From: Pseudomonas bubulae
GTDB taxonomy: Bacteria > Pseudomonadota > Gammaproteobacteria > Pseudomonadales > Pseudomonadaceae
Direction: 5' to 3'
NCBI RefSeq assembly: GCF_900618535.1
Contig: NZ_UYJA01000007.1
Span: 62,001 to 126,000, forward strand
Length of the DNA: 64,000 bases
The notes under the pieces are model-generated. The model made no database searches. It worked only from the letters and a program-made list of their open reading frames with translations, and was not told the DNA's origin. Positions within the stretch are counted from its first letter, which is position 1. Each line of letters starts with the position of its first letter. This document shows positions 36,062 through 45,481 of this stretch, piece after piece. The translations under genes and the position numbers were made by a program.

Positions 36062-36199
36062 CAGGTACAAAAAAAGACGTCTTGGGAAGTCTTTTTTTGT
36101 GGATTTGGTGGGCCGGGATAATTTGAATTTGTTCTGTAAGCTATTGATTTGTAACATTAATAACTATTTTAATATTTAGTTTGAATACCAATTGGAATA
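36062..36199 (-). repeat. Island attachment repeat, left copy (tRNA 3'-end remnant plus terminator)
   Basis: On the minus strand this reads a T-arm-like TTCAAATTATCCCGG, the acceptor end CCCGGCCCACCA, then an A7/T7 hairpin terminator. It matches 46888-47026 over about 138 bp, perfectly through the tRNA end and much of the terminator and more loosely beyond (both end with GAATACC-N4-GGAATA). The rest of the tRNA is absent, so this is an att site produced by integration at a tRNA 3' end. It marks the left island border. Confidence 0.8.
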
Positions 36200-36407
36200 T
36201 TACACTCCACTTGACCACCCGCTTGCATTCGATCTGACCAGCACGCTTCGTAACCATGATTGGCAGTGAACTGCCCTAAGCGGCCTGTCAGGGCCGCAGT
36301 CAGTCAGACACGGACGCTGAACATTTCTGTGGAGCTAAGGTATCCCGCGGGCGCAACAAGAAGGGCATTAAGCGTTGTCAGACTGAATGCCTGCGTCGAT
36401 AAGCCCC
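36200..36407. other. Non-coding border region with possible IS end remnant
   Basis: No convincing gene. TGACCACCCGCTT (36212-36224) and TGACCAGCACGCTT (36234-36247) are short imperfect direct repeats resembling the multiple terminal repeats of IS21-type elements; no transposase is present. This is a weak resemblance only. Confidence 0.3.
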
Positions 36408-39400
36408 TTACTCTCTACGTTCTTCGATCGATTTTATCGCGCTCAAGGCAGTAAGAGCGGATTGCGAATCGTCAATTAACAACCGGAGTCGTGCTAGGTC
36501 TCCTACAGAGCCATACCTACCTATGACATTGATGGCAAAGTTTAGTGTCTCGGCGTGATTCGTAAAGAATGCTCCATCGAAGTAGCCAGGCTGGATGTTA
36601 GGACTCTGGAGCGCCGCACGACATATTTCTAGTGCTTGATCGGGGAATGCACGCACCAATTCAACCGAGCGCCCCCCGCAAACGGAAATAGACCTGGATA
36701 TGGTGTAGAGAACCCCTACTGTTACGTCAGGGCTTGACTGAAGTACTTCGAGTGCTGATGCCGCCTGATTTTCCTCCAGCACAGAGCTAGCATCCCGCCG
36801 CTGAAGCCAATGGTAAAGAACGCCACATGCGAGAAGCGCGTCCTCACGAGGCTCCCCTCCGAATCGAAGGGTTTCGGCGGGTAGGTCATTCTCAAGGGCG
36901 CCAAGCGCCACGAAAGCAGCAACGAACGTTTCAATAGCTTGTTGAGGTAGCTTCGACTGCTGCGATGGCAGCTTAGTCCAGCGCATGATGTAGGGGATAG
37001 CAAGGCGATCTCCCTGCCGTGCAAGTTCATCAATAAGGGAGCTAAGAAAGAAATCGTCACCTTCAGCTCCTTCGCATGCGAGACGCAGCAATGATAGCTG
37101 TTCTTGGGCTGGCAACTCCTCAAGTACCTGTATGTAGGCACTGCTGAAGGGATGGTCGAATTGAGCGTTGTAGAACCCCCACGCTGCGCCGGGAGCCTCT
37201 TGGGACTCAGAAGACAGAATTTCGCATACTTGGAGACGAACAGTCTCTACGTGCTGATCTTCCTCTTCTTGCAAAGCGCCCAGTCCGCTGAGTGCCTCAA
37301 TGGCTGTCTGGGTTAACCATGGATGCAGATCAGGCAGGAGATCTTGGAGTGCATCGACGTACCCTTGTCGGATATGGTCCGGGACTTCACGAAGGGCGTG
37401 TGCATAATCGAGAAGGTCAAGATGAACATGATAGGTAAGAAATTTCCAACGCTCTTGCTGAAGATACGGCAACACATACTGGGCGAAGGTATTCCGAACC
37501 TCATATGCCTGGCGTGATAGCGCTAAAGTAAAGTAAAGCTGCCCGGGTGACTCGACGTCGCGCCATGCAAGTTCCAGTGATGCGGCCAAACTTGAAGTGC
37601 TAGTTCTGCGTAAATTGAGAAAGCCACTATGGAGGTCCGAGGCTATACGGGTGAGGCCCACGTTACCTGAGCCGAACACGTACGTGACCGCGAACAGGCC
37701 ACTGCGAATGTTGATCTGTTTCTCCGCTGCTTCCGGATGCAGCCTCCGGAATTCTGCGGCGAGAGTGGCATCCATCCTCTTCACCGCGCCGAGTACCTCC
37801 TTGATCCAGCTTCCTTCTGCCATCCCGGCCGTAAGCACTGAAAGAAGCGCAAAGTCGCGATCTGACCAAGTTGTGAGGCTGCCAGGGTTGACTGCCACCT
37901 TCCACAAACGGTTCGCAGTGATATCAAACCTCAGCCTCGTTGCCTCCTCGGTGAGTCGCGCTGGGAGAGCAGCTATCGCATCTGTGATGAGAAGGCGCGC
38001 GGCACTGCCACATTCACCAATTAAACATGCTTCCAATAACTTGCTGTCAGATACCCTGCTGAGGATCACCGCTAGCAGCGACTCGTCTTCAATAGCACCA
38101 ATGATAAATGTACGTAAGGCATCGTATTTCGGTACTGTAAGGGCGGCTAGAATCGCTCCATCATCGTGGCCTGTCTGGCGAACTAGAGCCTCCGTAGCAA
38201 AGACGCTGCGGTACATCTCGTGGCACAGGCTCACACGATCGCCCCGCAGGTTTAGAACGCCTGAGCTATGAGCCTGCCGCAGCGTCGAGGCTGGTAAGTC
38301 GAGTTCCGTTAAGAGCCGATCCACCTCTCTGATCGACAAGCTGAATGTCATGCGATCCACCAGTCGCTTCGCTATTGCGCAAAGCAGGTGTATGCCATCG
38401 GTGGCTGAGTCACCTAGCTTACGTCGCACGAAATAGTCGAAGAGCGCGAACCTACTCGAAGATTGCGGAATCTCGCGCCCAATCTGGCCAACGAGGTCCG
38501 CCTCAATACCAGTGGTGGCCGCCTCAAGGAGGGGAATTAGGGATGTATCTGAGGAGAGGTTGATACTTGCAATTTTTGCCTTCAGCTCATTCCCTGGCCG
38601 CCCGACGCTGACATGTCGAAGCGGTAGCAGGTCGGGTCGCTCAATATCGATCTGTGATGTGATAACAATCAGCGCGTTGTATCTGACCGATGCAGCGCGA
38701 AGAGCCCTTATGAGTTGAGCCCTACTAGCCTCCTGACACTCGTTGTAGCCATCGACAAACACTGCAATCGGTCGGGACATATGCCGAGCAGCAGCAATCA
38801 GGGCAGCAGCGGATCGTAGGTCGAGCAGTGCGGCTTCGCGGTCTAGCGATGTAGCCAACTGGCCGTCGAAGGACTTGCAGTCAACTAAGACAGGGACAAT
38901 ACCTCTAGCAACGACGCGGTTGGCAAGGCAGAGGGACAGCAACGTCTTTCCACATCCTGAGGGACCGCGAATTAGTAGGTCCGACCGCTCGCGCAAGAGC
39001 GCGACCTCAATGTCACCGAGCTCGTAGGCCTGTCCGTCCTGATCGTAGATGTCCGACAAGTATCGTGCGGCTATCGGCCCATAGGTGGCCGCAAACGCGC
39101 TCGTATAACGAAGCAGGGATTGTTCTGCGTCGAGCAAACGCGTGTCGGACGCGCTCTCTGCATTGGTAATCCGCTGAAGGCCATGTGCCTCAGCAAAGTG
39201 ATGCCAGCGGTCAGGACTCCACCGGAGTTCGGAGCATTGGTCGATCAGCGTTGAGAGCTCGCCAAGATCATTGAGGCTTACTTTGTGATTGCTTGTAGGA
39301 AGATCAGAGCCGGTAGGCAGTGAGCGGGTGAACATCACGCAAGCATTAGGGTACCCAGACAACGAGGCATCGTGTGCTCGCATGGCATCACGTAATACGT

Positions 39401-39710
39401 TCTTAGCCTGAAGAGTCTGAATATAGGCGTTTCGATAGGGCTTCCACCGCCCAGTCCGCGTCAATGCAGCCCAGTCACCGTTGTAACTTCCGCGTAGTGG
39501 GTATGAAGCCCCTTTCGCCTCAATAACTAAGGTGAGCTGATCGGTACCTATAACAAAGTCGAGTTGGCGACCACCTATGTGCAGGTTTGCAAACACCGTT
39601 GCAGGAACGGCACGCTCCTCCAGTATTGCCAGTAGAGCTCGAAGCACTACTCGTTCAGACTCTTCCTCTATGGGTGCGCCAATGTAGAGGGCGATAGTGC
39701 TTAAAAGCAT
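36408..39710 (-). CDS. NERD nuclease-STAND NTPase fusion, putative antiviral sensor
   Basis: A 1100-residue protein. The N-terminal 70 residues carry a NERD (nuclease-related) PD-(D/E)XK pattern: D51 in RQLDFVIG and E64-x-K66 in LVIEAKG. Residues about 240-430 form a STAND/NACHT-like NTPase with Walker A GPSGCGKT (249-256) and Walker B IAVFVDGYNE (315-324). The C-terminal 600 residues are helical, rich in leucine and alanine, compatible with HEAT/TPR-like repeats that would recognise a trigger. This order (nuclease effector, NTPase, helical sensor) is that of antiviral STAND proteins (Avs, bNACHT), which kill or arrest infected cells. I do not recognise a named family. The start has GAGG six bases upstream. 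Confidence 0.8.
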   Translation of the reverse strand: MLLSTIALYIGAPIEEESERVVLRALLAILEERAVPATVFANLHIGGRQLDFVIGTDQLTLVIEAKGASYPLRGSYNGDWAALTRTGRWKPYRNAYIQTLQAKNVLRDAMRAHDASLSGYPNACVMFTRSLPTGSDLPTSNHKVSLNDLGELSTLIDQCSELRWSPDRWHHFAEAHGLQRITNAESASDTRLLDAEQSLLRYTSAFAATYGPIAARYLSDIYDQDGQAYELGDIEVALLRERSDLLIRGPSGCGKTLLSLCLANRVVARGIVPVLVDCKSFDGQLATSLDREAALLDLRSAAALIAAARHMSRPIAVFVDGYNECQEASRAQLIRALRAASVRYNALIVITSQIDIERPDLLPLRHVSVGRPGNELKAKIASINLSSDTSLIPLLEAATTGIEADLVGQIGREIPQSSSRFALFDYFVRRKLGDSATDGIHLLCAIAKRLVDRMTFSLSIREVDRLLTELDLPASTLRQAHSSGVLNLRGDRVSLCHEMYRSVFATEALVRQTGHDDGAILAALTVPKYDALRTFIIGAIEDESLLAVILSRVSDSKLLEACLIGECGSAARLLITDAIAALPARLTEEATRLRFDITANRLWKVAVNPGSLTTWSDRDFALLSVLTAGMAEGSWIKEVLGAVKRMDATLAAEFRRLHPEAAEKQINIRSGLFAVTYVFGSGNVGLTRIASDLHSGFLNLRRTSTSSLAASLELAWRDVESPGQLYFTLALSRQAYEVRNTFAQYVLPYLQQERWKFLTYHVHLDLLDYAHALREVPDHIRQGYVDALQDLLPDLHPWLTQTAIEALSGLGALQEEEDQHVETVRLQVCEILSSESQEAPGAAWGFYNAQFDHPFSSAYIQVLEELPAQEQLSLLRLACEGAEGDDFFLSSLIDELARQGDRLAIPYIMRWTKLPSQQSKLPQQAIETFVAAFVALGALENDLPAETLRFGGEPREDALLACGVLYHWLQRRDASSVLEENQAASALEVLQSSPDVTVGVLYTISRSISVCGGRSVELVRAFPDQALEICRAALQSPNIQPGYFDGAFFTNHAETLNFAINVIGRYGSVGDLARLRLLIDDSQSALTALSAIKSIEERRE

Positions 39711-39942
39711 GTGTGCCTCAAGTCAATGTTTGTTTCGGCCCCAAAACTGCGGAAATAGGTTAGCGTTAATCTTTCAACAAACATCGTCATACGCGCCCGA
39801 TGACGCGGGCTCCCTGCATATAGCGATCCAAAATCGCCTCGGACCATTTGGCACTCCTTCGGTACGCATGGCCAAACGATACTATGCGTGCGCCTCCATT
39901 GTCCCCTAATTCTCCGAGGCTCAATGTCCGATTTGGGTCTAG

Positions 39943-40094
39943 GCTGTGTAAAAACGCATACCCCGTTTTTAAGTCTGCGTTGCTACGCAAATTCTGTCGT
40001 TATTTGGATAGTCTGCAGACCTGAACTTTACGTAGGAACGCGTTTTCGTGCCGATTGTGACTGTCAAACTCGCTATAAAACGTTTTCACACAGC
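39943..40094. mobile_element. MITE-like element with 14-bp terminal inverted repeats
   Basis: GCTGTGTAAAAACG at 39943-39956 is mirrored at 40081-40094 (reverse complement GCTGTGTGAAAACG), 13 of 14 matching. The 152-bp interior has no coding capacity. The termini resemble common insertion-sequence ends, suggesting a non-autonomous derivative. No clear target duplication was seen. Confidence 0.45.
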
Positions 40095-40300
40095 GTGGGC
40101 CGAGGCCGAAAGCGGCCACTCATCACTATGCACCCTCGACCCAAAGCGGACGTCCGTAAGCGTGCAGCGAACACACGTTCAGAATCCCGGTATTAAGGAC
40201 AGAGATCACCGTGCGCCAGCGCACCTCTTATCCAAAGCCGTTCGAGGCACAGGCCGATGTGCGGAATGAGTGTGCAGCTTAAGCACAAACGCTCAACACC

Positions 40301-40345
40301 TTGACCATGGTGCGCGGCTTGAGTTGAGCCACGCACCATGGTCAA
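40301..40345 (-). terminator. Large terminator hairpin after the 1530-residue STAND gene
   Basis: TTGACCATGGTGCG and CGCACCATGGTCAA, extended by GGCT/AGCC, form a nearly perfect stem of about 19 bp. It sits 10 bp past the stop codon at 40355 (minus strand). No long T run follows, so it may instead stabilise the message end. Confidence 0.6.
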
Positions 40346-40354
40346 TGGCTCAAG

Positions 40355-43300
40355 CTATTCGGCACTAAACATGAGTGACGAAGGAGCTTTTTCACCAAAC
40401 AGCTCTTTCCCGCGCGCTTTTTGGATCTTGGCTGCCCTATTGCCTATCTCCTGATTTAATGTTGGCATAAAGGCCGTGAAGACGGCTGACGGTGCTCTAG
40501 GAACTTCGGGCCAGATACCAAAACGACCATCGATGATTTTCAAAAACAGAATGGACGCTCTCCAGAAGTCCTCTGGCCGTTGAGCATTCAGCATCTCTGC
40601 GTACCAGGTCTTCGCCCAAATATTCCTTGAATATGCATCGCGCGCGGCAGCGTGGACTGTACCGATGAAACCAACGGCACCGTCGAAGCGCGAAAGGACA
40701 GCTTCAGCGTGGACGCTTTCGTCGCAAAAGCCGGCGATCATGAGGGCAAGCGCGGTCTCGTACGGTCGGCCGATTGCGAGAAATTCATCGATGTATGTCT
40801 GCAGTAATGCCACTTTTCCACCGAGATGAGCCGCCATGACCTCGCTCGCGATGTCACTGTCGGTTCGCGGTGTTCGAAGGCGCCGTTTGCAAATGTCGAC
40901 CATCGCCGGGCTAATTGCGTTGCTCCAGAGACTAACGACCGCTACAGAGATTTTTGCAGGCCCAGTGACGCGGCGTATGGTCGGGTCCAATGCCAGCACG
41001 CGAGTGACGAAGTCAGGTACTGACGAAATGTTGCTGTCGCTGAGCGCAATCGCGACCTGCAGCGCGACATGATGGAGATGGCGGAGGTTGCGGTCGGGGG
41101 TGGCGATCAACATATCCAGCCAGCGCTTACCGCGATCAGCATCCGATCCAATGATGGCTTTGATGCCTTCGAACGTGAGGTCGGAAAGTATCAGGTCTGC
41201 TTCTAAGGTCGTGATCTCACCGGTAAAGCGTTTATAGGCCTCATTCATGCGGCGTTGACGTTCGTCAAACTGTTCATGTGTTTCTGAGAGCCGGTTCATC
41301 TGGGATGAGAAGTCGTTCTCCGGAGGGACCCGCTCTGATAGTGAAGCCAGGGCCGGCGTAGGGTCGGACTTTTTCGGCGTATCAGTAGAGATATCCGGCA
41401 ACTCCACATTCCCTGCATATCTCAACGCCTTCACAAGCGCGACTTCGATGCGCGCGGCAATCACATTGCCTTCTCCGGTAGGTAGCGTTTCGGCAGCAAA
41501 TCCGTAGTGGCAAAGGCTCATTCGATCAAGCGCAGGCTCCATCTCAATCAAGCCCGCTTGCAACGCTTCCAATACTGCTGCCGACCCGTACCAGTCCTCG
41601 AAGCTGCTGTCGCGGTTAGCCGGTTTTTCCGCGCACCACCCACTATCTACCACTTCCTGCAGTAATAATTTGTCGCCGTTTGATGCCGCAAGGGCGAGCG
41701 TTTGGTGCCGGAGACTCTTGAATGGAGATCGGACGAAGCCTTTAGCTATAGCAGCAGCGCGTGGTGTCAGCAGCGATTCCGAAAAGTGGATTGCGGCAAT
41801 AACTGCGGTCTGGACATGCTCATCGCCACCCCGAAGAACGCGTTCCAATACCTGCTCCACCTTTTCCGGTGCGGCTTTCCGTACGCAATAGAGCAGTTCC
41901 AGCAGAATGTTATCGCATCGCGTGGTTGCGATCGCGTCGAACTGCTCGTCGGCAGTGAGATGCGGGAATGCGATGAGCTTTGAAAATTGTGCTGTGAGGA
42001 GTTTGTCTCTATCGTCTTTGTCGTTTTCACAAGACGCGATGCAAGACTCACCGGCCGAAAGGAAACGTAGGGCAAGATCTTTTGTAAGGGCCGCGCTGTG
42101 CCGGATGAGTTCCAAAACGCCTAGGCGTCGCGCATCTGCATCCCGACTTAGTAAATCGTCCGCAAACGCACGGTGCGTGTGTATCGCATCATTGGGCACG
42201 AAGCGCACAACGCCGGCGCGGGCGCCGCGAAAGAAATGGTCCTGCTTGCCCATCTGACGGTTCTGGGCGAGATCTCCGGGATAAATTTGCCGGTAGTTTT
42301 GGGCTGTCGCTAGAACGTTTTCGGGCTCGGCGGTACCCGGATCGCATGGATCGACGGTGCAATAGGTTTCTATTAATGACCAGCCTTCAGATCTTTCCTG
42401 GTCGCATGTGAGTTCAACATGTATACGTGCACTTTCTTGCGCGTCGTCGATATCTCCGGTCCCGCGCAAGATACCCATGCGGGTCCACCTGCCCACACGG
42501 GACGACCGTTCCTCCGGCAGTGTTTCCAGCTCCTTCAAGAGCGCTGCTCGAGTCTCCTGCCAGTCAGTGCGGTTGTAGCGAAGAACTTGCTCGAATGTTT
42601 CGTAGGGCGCCGAGATTGATTGATTGAGTGCGTGAGAGAACCGCCAACGGACGAAGTAGGGTGCGACCTGTGCCAGCGGCATGCTTGCCAGAAGATAGAA
42701 AGCAAACCGGCTTATGCCATCGAACCTAGGGTGCGGAGCGGCAATGAGATTCGTCGTCATGAATGATCGCTCGGCCTCGGTCAGTGCTGCCTTACGGTCC
42801 TCAATTTCGACCAAGACCTTGGCTCGCTCTTCGTCAACCTTCCTGTCAGAGTCATGACTTGGGGGCCTGTACATTCGACGCTCGGGCGCGAGCGAATAGA
42901 AGGATAGCCATCGCTTCGTCGATTCGAGAATGCTCTGCCAAATATGTGGCTCGTTGCGCCGCTTAAGAAGCGCGTCACGCAGCCACTCCTTGCTGGCGAT
43001 GTGCTCCTGTGACAGATACACGTTTTCAGCGGCTTGAAGGAAGGCGAGATGAGCCGATTTTGCGAGGATGGAAAAAGCGTCGACCTGTCTGTTAGGAAGA
43101 TTTTGCAGCGAGACGAATTTTTCGATTAGCGCGGAACGTACGCTGGGGCTGGTTTCTTCATCAAGGCAAGCGATCTGCGTGGCGAGCAAGACAACCTCGG
43201 CGGTCTCATCCAGTGCGCTGATCGGTTCCAGTATTGTTGCCAGCTTTTCCCGTGGGTCACGTTGGTTACGCAATTCCCGCTCGAGTTGCTCGACGAGGTA

Positions 43301-44947
43301 TAGCGCGAGCGCCAGATTGAGTCCCTCGAGCTTTATTTCATACTTGTAAGCGCTCCCTTTCACCGATGAGAAGAACCGGCTCGATGCCACAGCCTCGAGT
43401 TGCGTTTCTTGGGCTGCATCGAACAGCCTGAGGTCGTCAGCAACGTGCGCATTCGCTCTAGTCAACACCTCCGCTGCGAGGTTCTTCAAAAGGTCGGCGA
43501 AGGCGGGCGCCGAGATGAGAGCCGCTCCGTGTTGTTGCATCCTGCGCATATGCTCAAAGAGGAGTCGCCCGGCATTAAGCTCTTCCAGAAGCTCGATGGT
43601 CTTGGCCTCTATCAGCTCAATTGCGATTCCGAGGAGTCTGGGGTTGCGAACAGATTCGAGGACCTCGAACCTAGTGTTGGAGAAATCGATGCCGCGACTG
43701 CCCAGTATCTTCTTGACGTCCCCAATGGACCATTCGGCGAGTGGGACTGTTCTTACGCTGGAGGACAGCGTGCTTTTGACATGCGCCCAATGCTGCGTAC
43801 GGGTGGTGACCACCAGACAGCCACCTAGCTCCCTCAAACGTTGCGCAGCGCGATCGAGCCAGCGCGCCCAGTTGGACTTGAGCGGCTGGTTGAGACCATC
43901 CGCTATGAGCGTTACACGGACAGAGCTTGCTGGGATGCTTGCGCGCCAAGCCTTGAAACGGCGCTGCCATCGCTTGATCGCCTGCGGCGTGGCATTCACG
44001 CCCGTTTGATGGATAAGTTTGTGGATTAGGAAGTCATCGAAGTTTTCTGCGTCGTCGATCAGCTCGTCTGCGGGGCACATGATGAGAAGTGATTTGGGGA
44101 CTGACAGGCTCCAGCTCTGAGCCGTAAGCCACGATTTGCCGACACCTTCCTCGCCGACAATTGCATATATTTCACTATCTGGCACTCCGGAGAATGCGTT
44201 TATAAGATACGCACGCTCGGGCCGATTGAGCGCCTTGGGGCCTGATGGGTCAAGTGGGGAGAGGGGCTGACCGAACTCGATGCGTGCCTGCTGCTTGTTT
44301 GTAAACAACCGCCCCAGCCACTCTTGGTTGAGCGTCTTGGCATTACCCAACCCAACATCTTCGGCGAGCGCGCTTCTGAGCGCACTGGCCCTGAAGGGAA
44401 AATCCCCATGATTTGCAAAGTGGTCTATCGCGTTGGCGGCGGGCGTAACGAGGGCCGCTCCAGGCCGCCCTGTAAGACCTTGTGCAATGAATGTTTTGGA
44501 TTTCGCCCCAGCCGCTACAGCGGCGACAAGCAGCGATCCAAAGTCGTTGTTAGACCAGTCAAGTACCGCGATACCAAATCCGTGTTTGGCGGCAAATGCC
44601 CGCCCATCATCGACGGTTTGGGATGCAACCTCACAGGTGGCTCCGAGTATCCAGAGATCCACCAAGCTAGCGTCGTCGTTCGCAACGTCAAAAAGCTTTA
44701 TCGTGATGTCGTTTTTCGAGAGGCCATCTTTGTAGCGCTTGCCCTCGAAATAGGTAGCACCGCCATCGAAAGCGGAGTCACCATCTCGCCCTCGCTGTGT
44801 ACCTGACTTTGCGAGACGGAAGGATTGACCTGTGATCTCCCCCAGGATGACGCCGAGAAAGCCTTCAAACCCATCAGGGCCTTCAGGGTCAAGGGCTAGA
44901 AGGGCGTCCTGCAGCGCCTTTGCGTGCATCTTGTCTGCTGTATTCAT
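40355..44947 (-). CDS. PD-(D/E)XK nuclease-STAND NTPase fusion, putative antiviral sensor
   Basis: A 1530-residue protein. Residues about 20-130 resemble a restriction endonuclease-like domain: FEGFLG (E28), D57 in GRDGDSAF and E68-x-K70 in TYFEGKRYKDG. A P-loop follows at 265-272 (GEEGVGKS) with Walker B-like VTLIADGLNQ at 344-353. The remaining about 1100 residues are mostly helical and would form a repeat-based sensor. Its nuclease and sensor are different from those of the neighbouring 1100-residue protein, so these are two parallel STAND genes, not a duplication. The domain order matches Avs-type defence proteins that bind conserved phage proteins; the trigger is unknown. The ribosome site is weak. 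Confidence 0.8.
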   Translation of the reverse strand: MNTADKMHAKALQDALLALDPEGPDGFEGFLGVILGEITGQSFRLAKSGTQRGRDGDSAFDGGATYFEGKRYKDGLSKNDITIKLFDVANDDASLVDLWILGATCEVASQTVDDGRAFAAKHGFGIAVLDWSNNDFGSLLVAAVAAGAKSKTFIAQGLTGRPGAALVTPAANAIDHFANHGDFPFRASALRSALAEDVGLGNAKTLNQEWLGRLFTNKQQARIEFGQPLSPLDPSGPKALNRPERAYLINAFSGVPDSEIYAIVGEEGVGKSWLTAQSWSLSVPKSLLIMCPADELIDDAENFDDFLIHKLIHQTGVNATPQAIKRWQRRFKAWRASIPASSVRVTLIADGLNQPLKSNWARWLDRAAQRLRELGGCLVVTTRTQHWAHVKSTLSSSVRTVPLAEWSIGDVKKILGSRGIDFSNTRFEVLESVRNPRLLGIAIELIEAKTIELLEELNAGRLLFEHMRRMQQHGAALISAPAFADLLKNLAAEVLTRANAHVADDLRLFDAAQETQLEAVASSRFFSSVKGSAYKYEIKLEGLNLALALYLVEQLERELRNQRDPREKLATILEPISALDETAEVVLLATQIACLDEETSPSVRSALIEKFVSLQNLPNRQVDAFSILAKSAHLAFLQAAENVYLSQEHIASKEWLRDALLKRRNEPHIWQSILESTKRWLSFYSLAPERRMYRPPSHDSDRKVDEERAKVLVEIEDRKAALTEAERSFMTTNLIAAPHPRFDGISRFAFYLLASMPLAQVAPYFVRWRFSHALNQSISAPYETFEQVLRYNRTDWQETRAALLKELETLPEERSSRVGRWTRMGILRGTGDIDDAQESARIHVELTCDQERSEGWSLIETYCTVDPCDPGTAEPENVLATAQNYRQIYPGDLAQNRQMGKQDHFFRGARAGVVRFVPNDAIHTHRAFADDLLSRDADARRLGVLELIRHSAALTKDLALRFLSAGESCIASCENDKDDRDKLLTAQFSKLIAFPHLTADEQFDAIATTRCDNILLELLYCVRKAAPEKVEQVLERVLRGGDEHVQTAVIAAIHFSESLLTPRAAAIAKGFVRSPFKSLRHQTLALAASNGDKLLLQEVVDSGWCAEKPANRDSSFEDWYGSAAVLEALQAGLIEMEPALDRMSLCHYGFAAETLPTGEGNVIAARIEVALVKALRYAGNVELPDISTDTPKKSDPTPALASLSERVPPENDFSSQMNRLSETHEQFDERQRRMNEAYKRFTGEITTLEADLILSDLTFEGIKAIIGSDADRGKRWLDMLIATPDRNLRHLHHVALQVAIALSDSNISSVPDFVTRVLALDPTIRRVTGPAKISVAVVSLWSNAISPAMVDICKRRLRTPRTDSDIASEVMAAHLGGKVALLQTYIDEFLAIGRPYETALALMIAGFCDESVHAEAVLSRFDGAVGFIGTVHAAARDAYSRNIWAKTWYAEMLNAQRPEDFWRASILFLKIIDGRFGIWPEVPRAPSAVFTAFMPTLNQEIGNRAAKIQKARGKELFGEKAPSSLMFSAE

Positions 44948-45271
44948 TATGGATGACGCTACCTAAAGTTGTGCGGACAGTGGCAGTGGTTTTCAGGCTT
45001 CGCAGCGTTGTCAGGTGAGCGCTTTGGTTTGGCCTCTGGACTAGGTTGGAGACGATAACGGTATAGCCTGCTGAGCGACAGCTTTTCGATCCTTGCCATT
45101 GCGGCGGTGTTTTTCGAGCAGGTTCATCCGCAAGAGAATATCCACGCTGAGATAGATGAAGGTGGGGCAGCGAGCCTGGAGGTTTGCCTATCCACGGCTC
45201 AAGCGTTAGATCAGCATTTCTCGATCATCCCCTAATCGTTTCCAGATCAATAGGGCGGTGAGTCGATAGTA
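44948..45271. other. Intergenic region, nothing recognised
   Basis: Between the 1530-residue STAND gene and the integrase module. It should hold the STAND promoter, but no convincing motif, repeat or gene was found. Confidence 0.4.
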
Positions 45272-45481
45272 TTACCGAGTAGCCTCGGAGCGATCCTTCA
45301 GGTGGTGAACCAAGAACCAGCGCACATGCTTGAGCTGCCAGGTCCAGGGATTGTCTCGCTGCCATCGTTGTTGAATGGCCGCTTGCATGGCTCGGGCTTG
45401 GCGCAGGTGTCGTTGCTGAGTGACCTTCGCGCCGGTCAGTACGCCGCTCAGGAACAGCGCCATATCGAAGGGCTTTTTCAA
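45272..45481 (-). CDS. Small basic hypothetical protein coupled to integrase
   Basis: A 69-residue protein starting at TTG 45481, which overlaps the integrase stop (TTGA). It begins MKKPFDMALFLSGVLTGAKV, with a hydrophobic patch at 8-19, then a basic stretch rich in R, Q and W. Function is unknown. Tight coupling to the integrase suggests it belongs to the same former mobile element. Confidence 0.6.
   Translation of the reverse strand: MKKPFDMALFLSGVLTGAKVTQQRHLRQARAMQAAIQQRWQRDNPWTWQLKHVRWFLVHHLKDRSEATR

Larger units (their letters stand above)
39711..40354. other. Intergenic region with mobile-element remnants
   Basis: No intact gene. It holds an inverted-repeat pair (39943 and 40094), a stretch near 40211-40282 that would encode about 23 residues resembling the N-terminus of an IS66-type TnpA (RQRTSYPKPFEAQ), and a large terminator hairpin at 40301-40345. 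The region separates the two STAND genes, so they are unlikely to be one transcript. Confidence 0.5.

Noticed and set aside
36062..36120. Possible tRNA gene
   Set aside because: Only a T-arm-like and acceptor end plus terminator are present; no D-arm or anticodon arm can be drawn, so it is an att remnant.
36260..36454. 64-codon plus-strand frame at the left island end
   Set aside because: No ribosome site or family resemblance, and it runs into the 3' end of the NERD-STAND gene.
39787..39990. 67-codon minus-strand frame upstream of the NERD-STAND gene
   Set aside because: Lies partly inside the MITE-like element and resembles no protein family.
36408..44947. The two STAND proteins as a gene duplication
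   Set aside because: Their nuclease motifs, P-loop contexts and lengths differ and no shared segments were seen beyond the general architecture.
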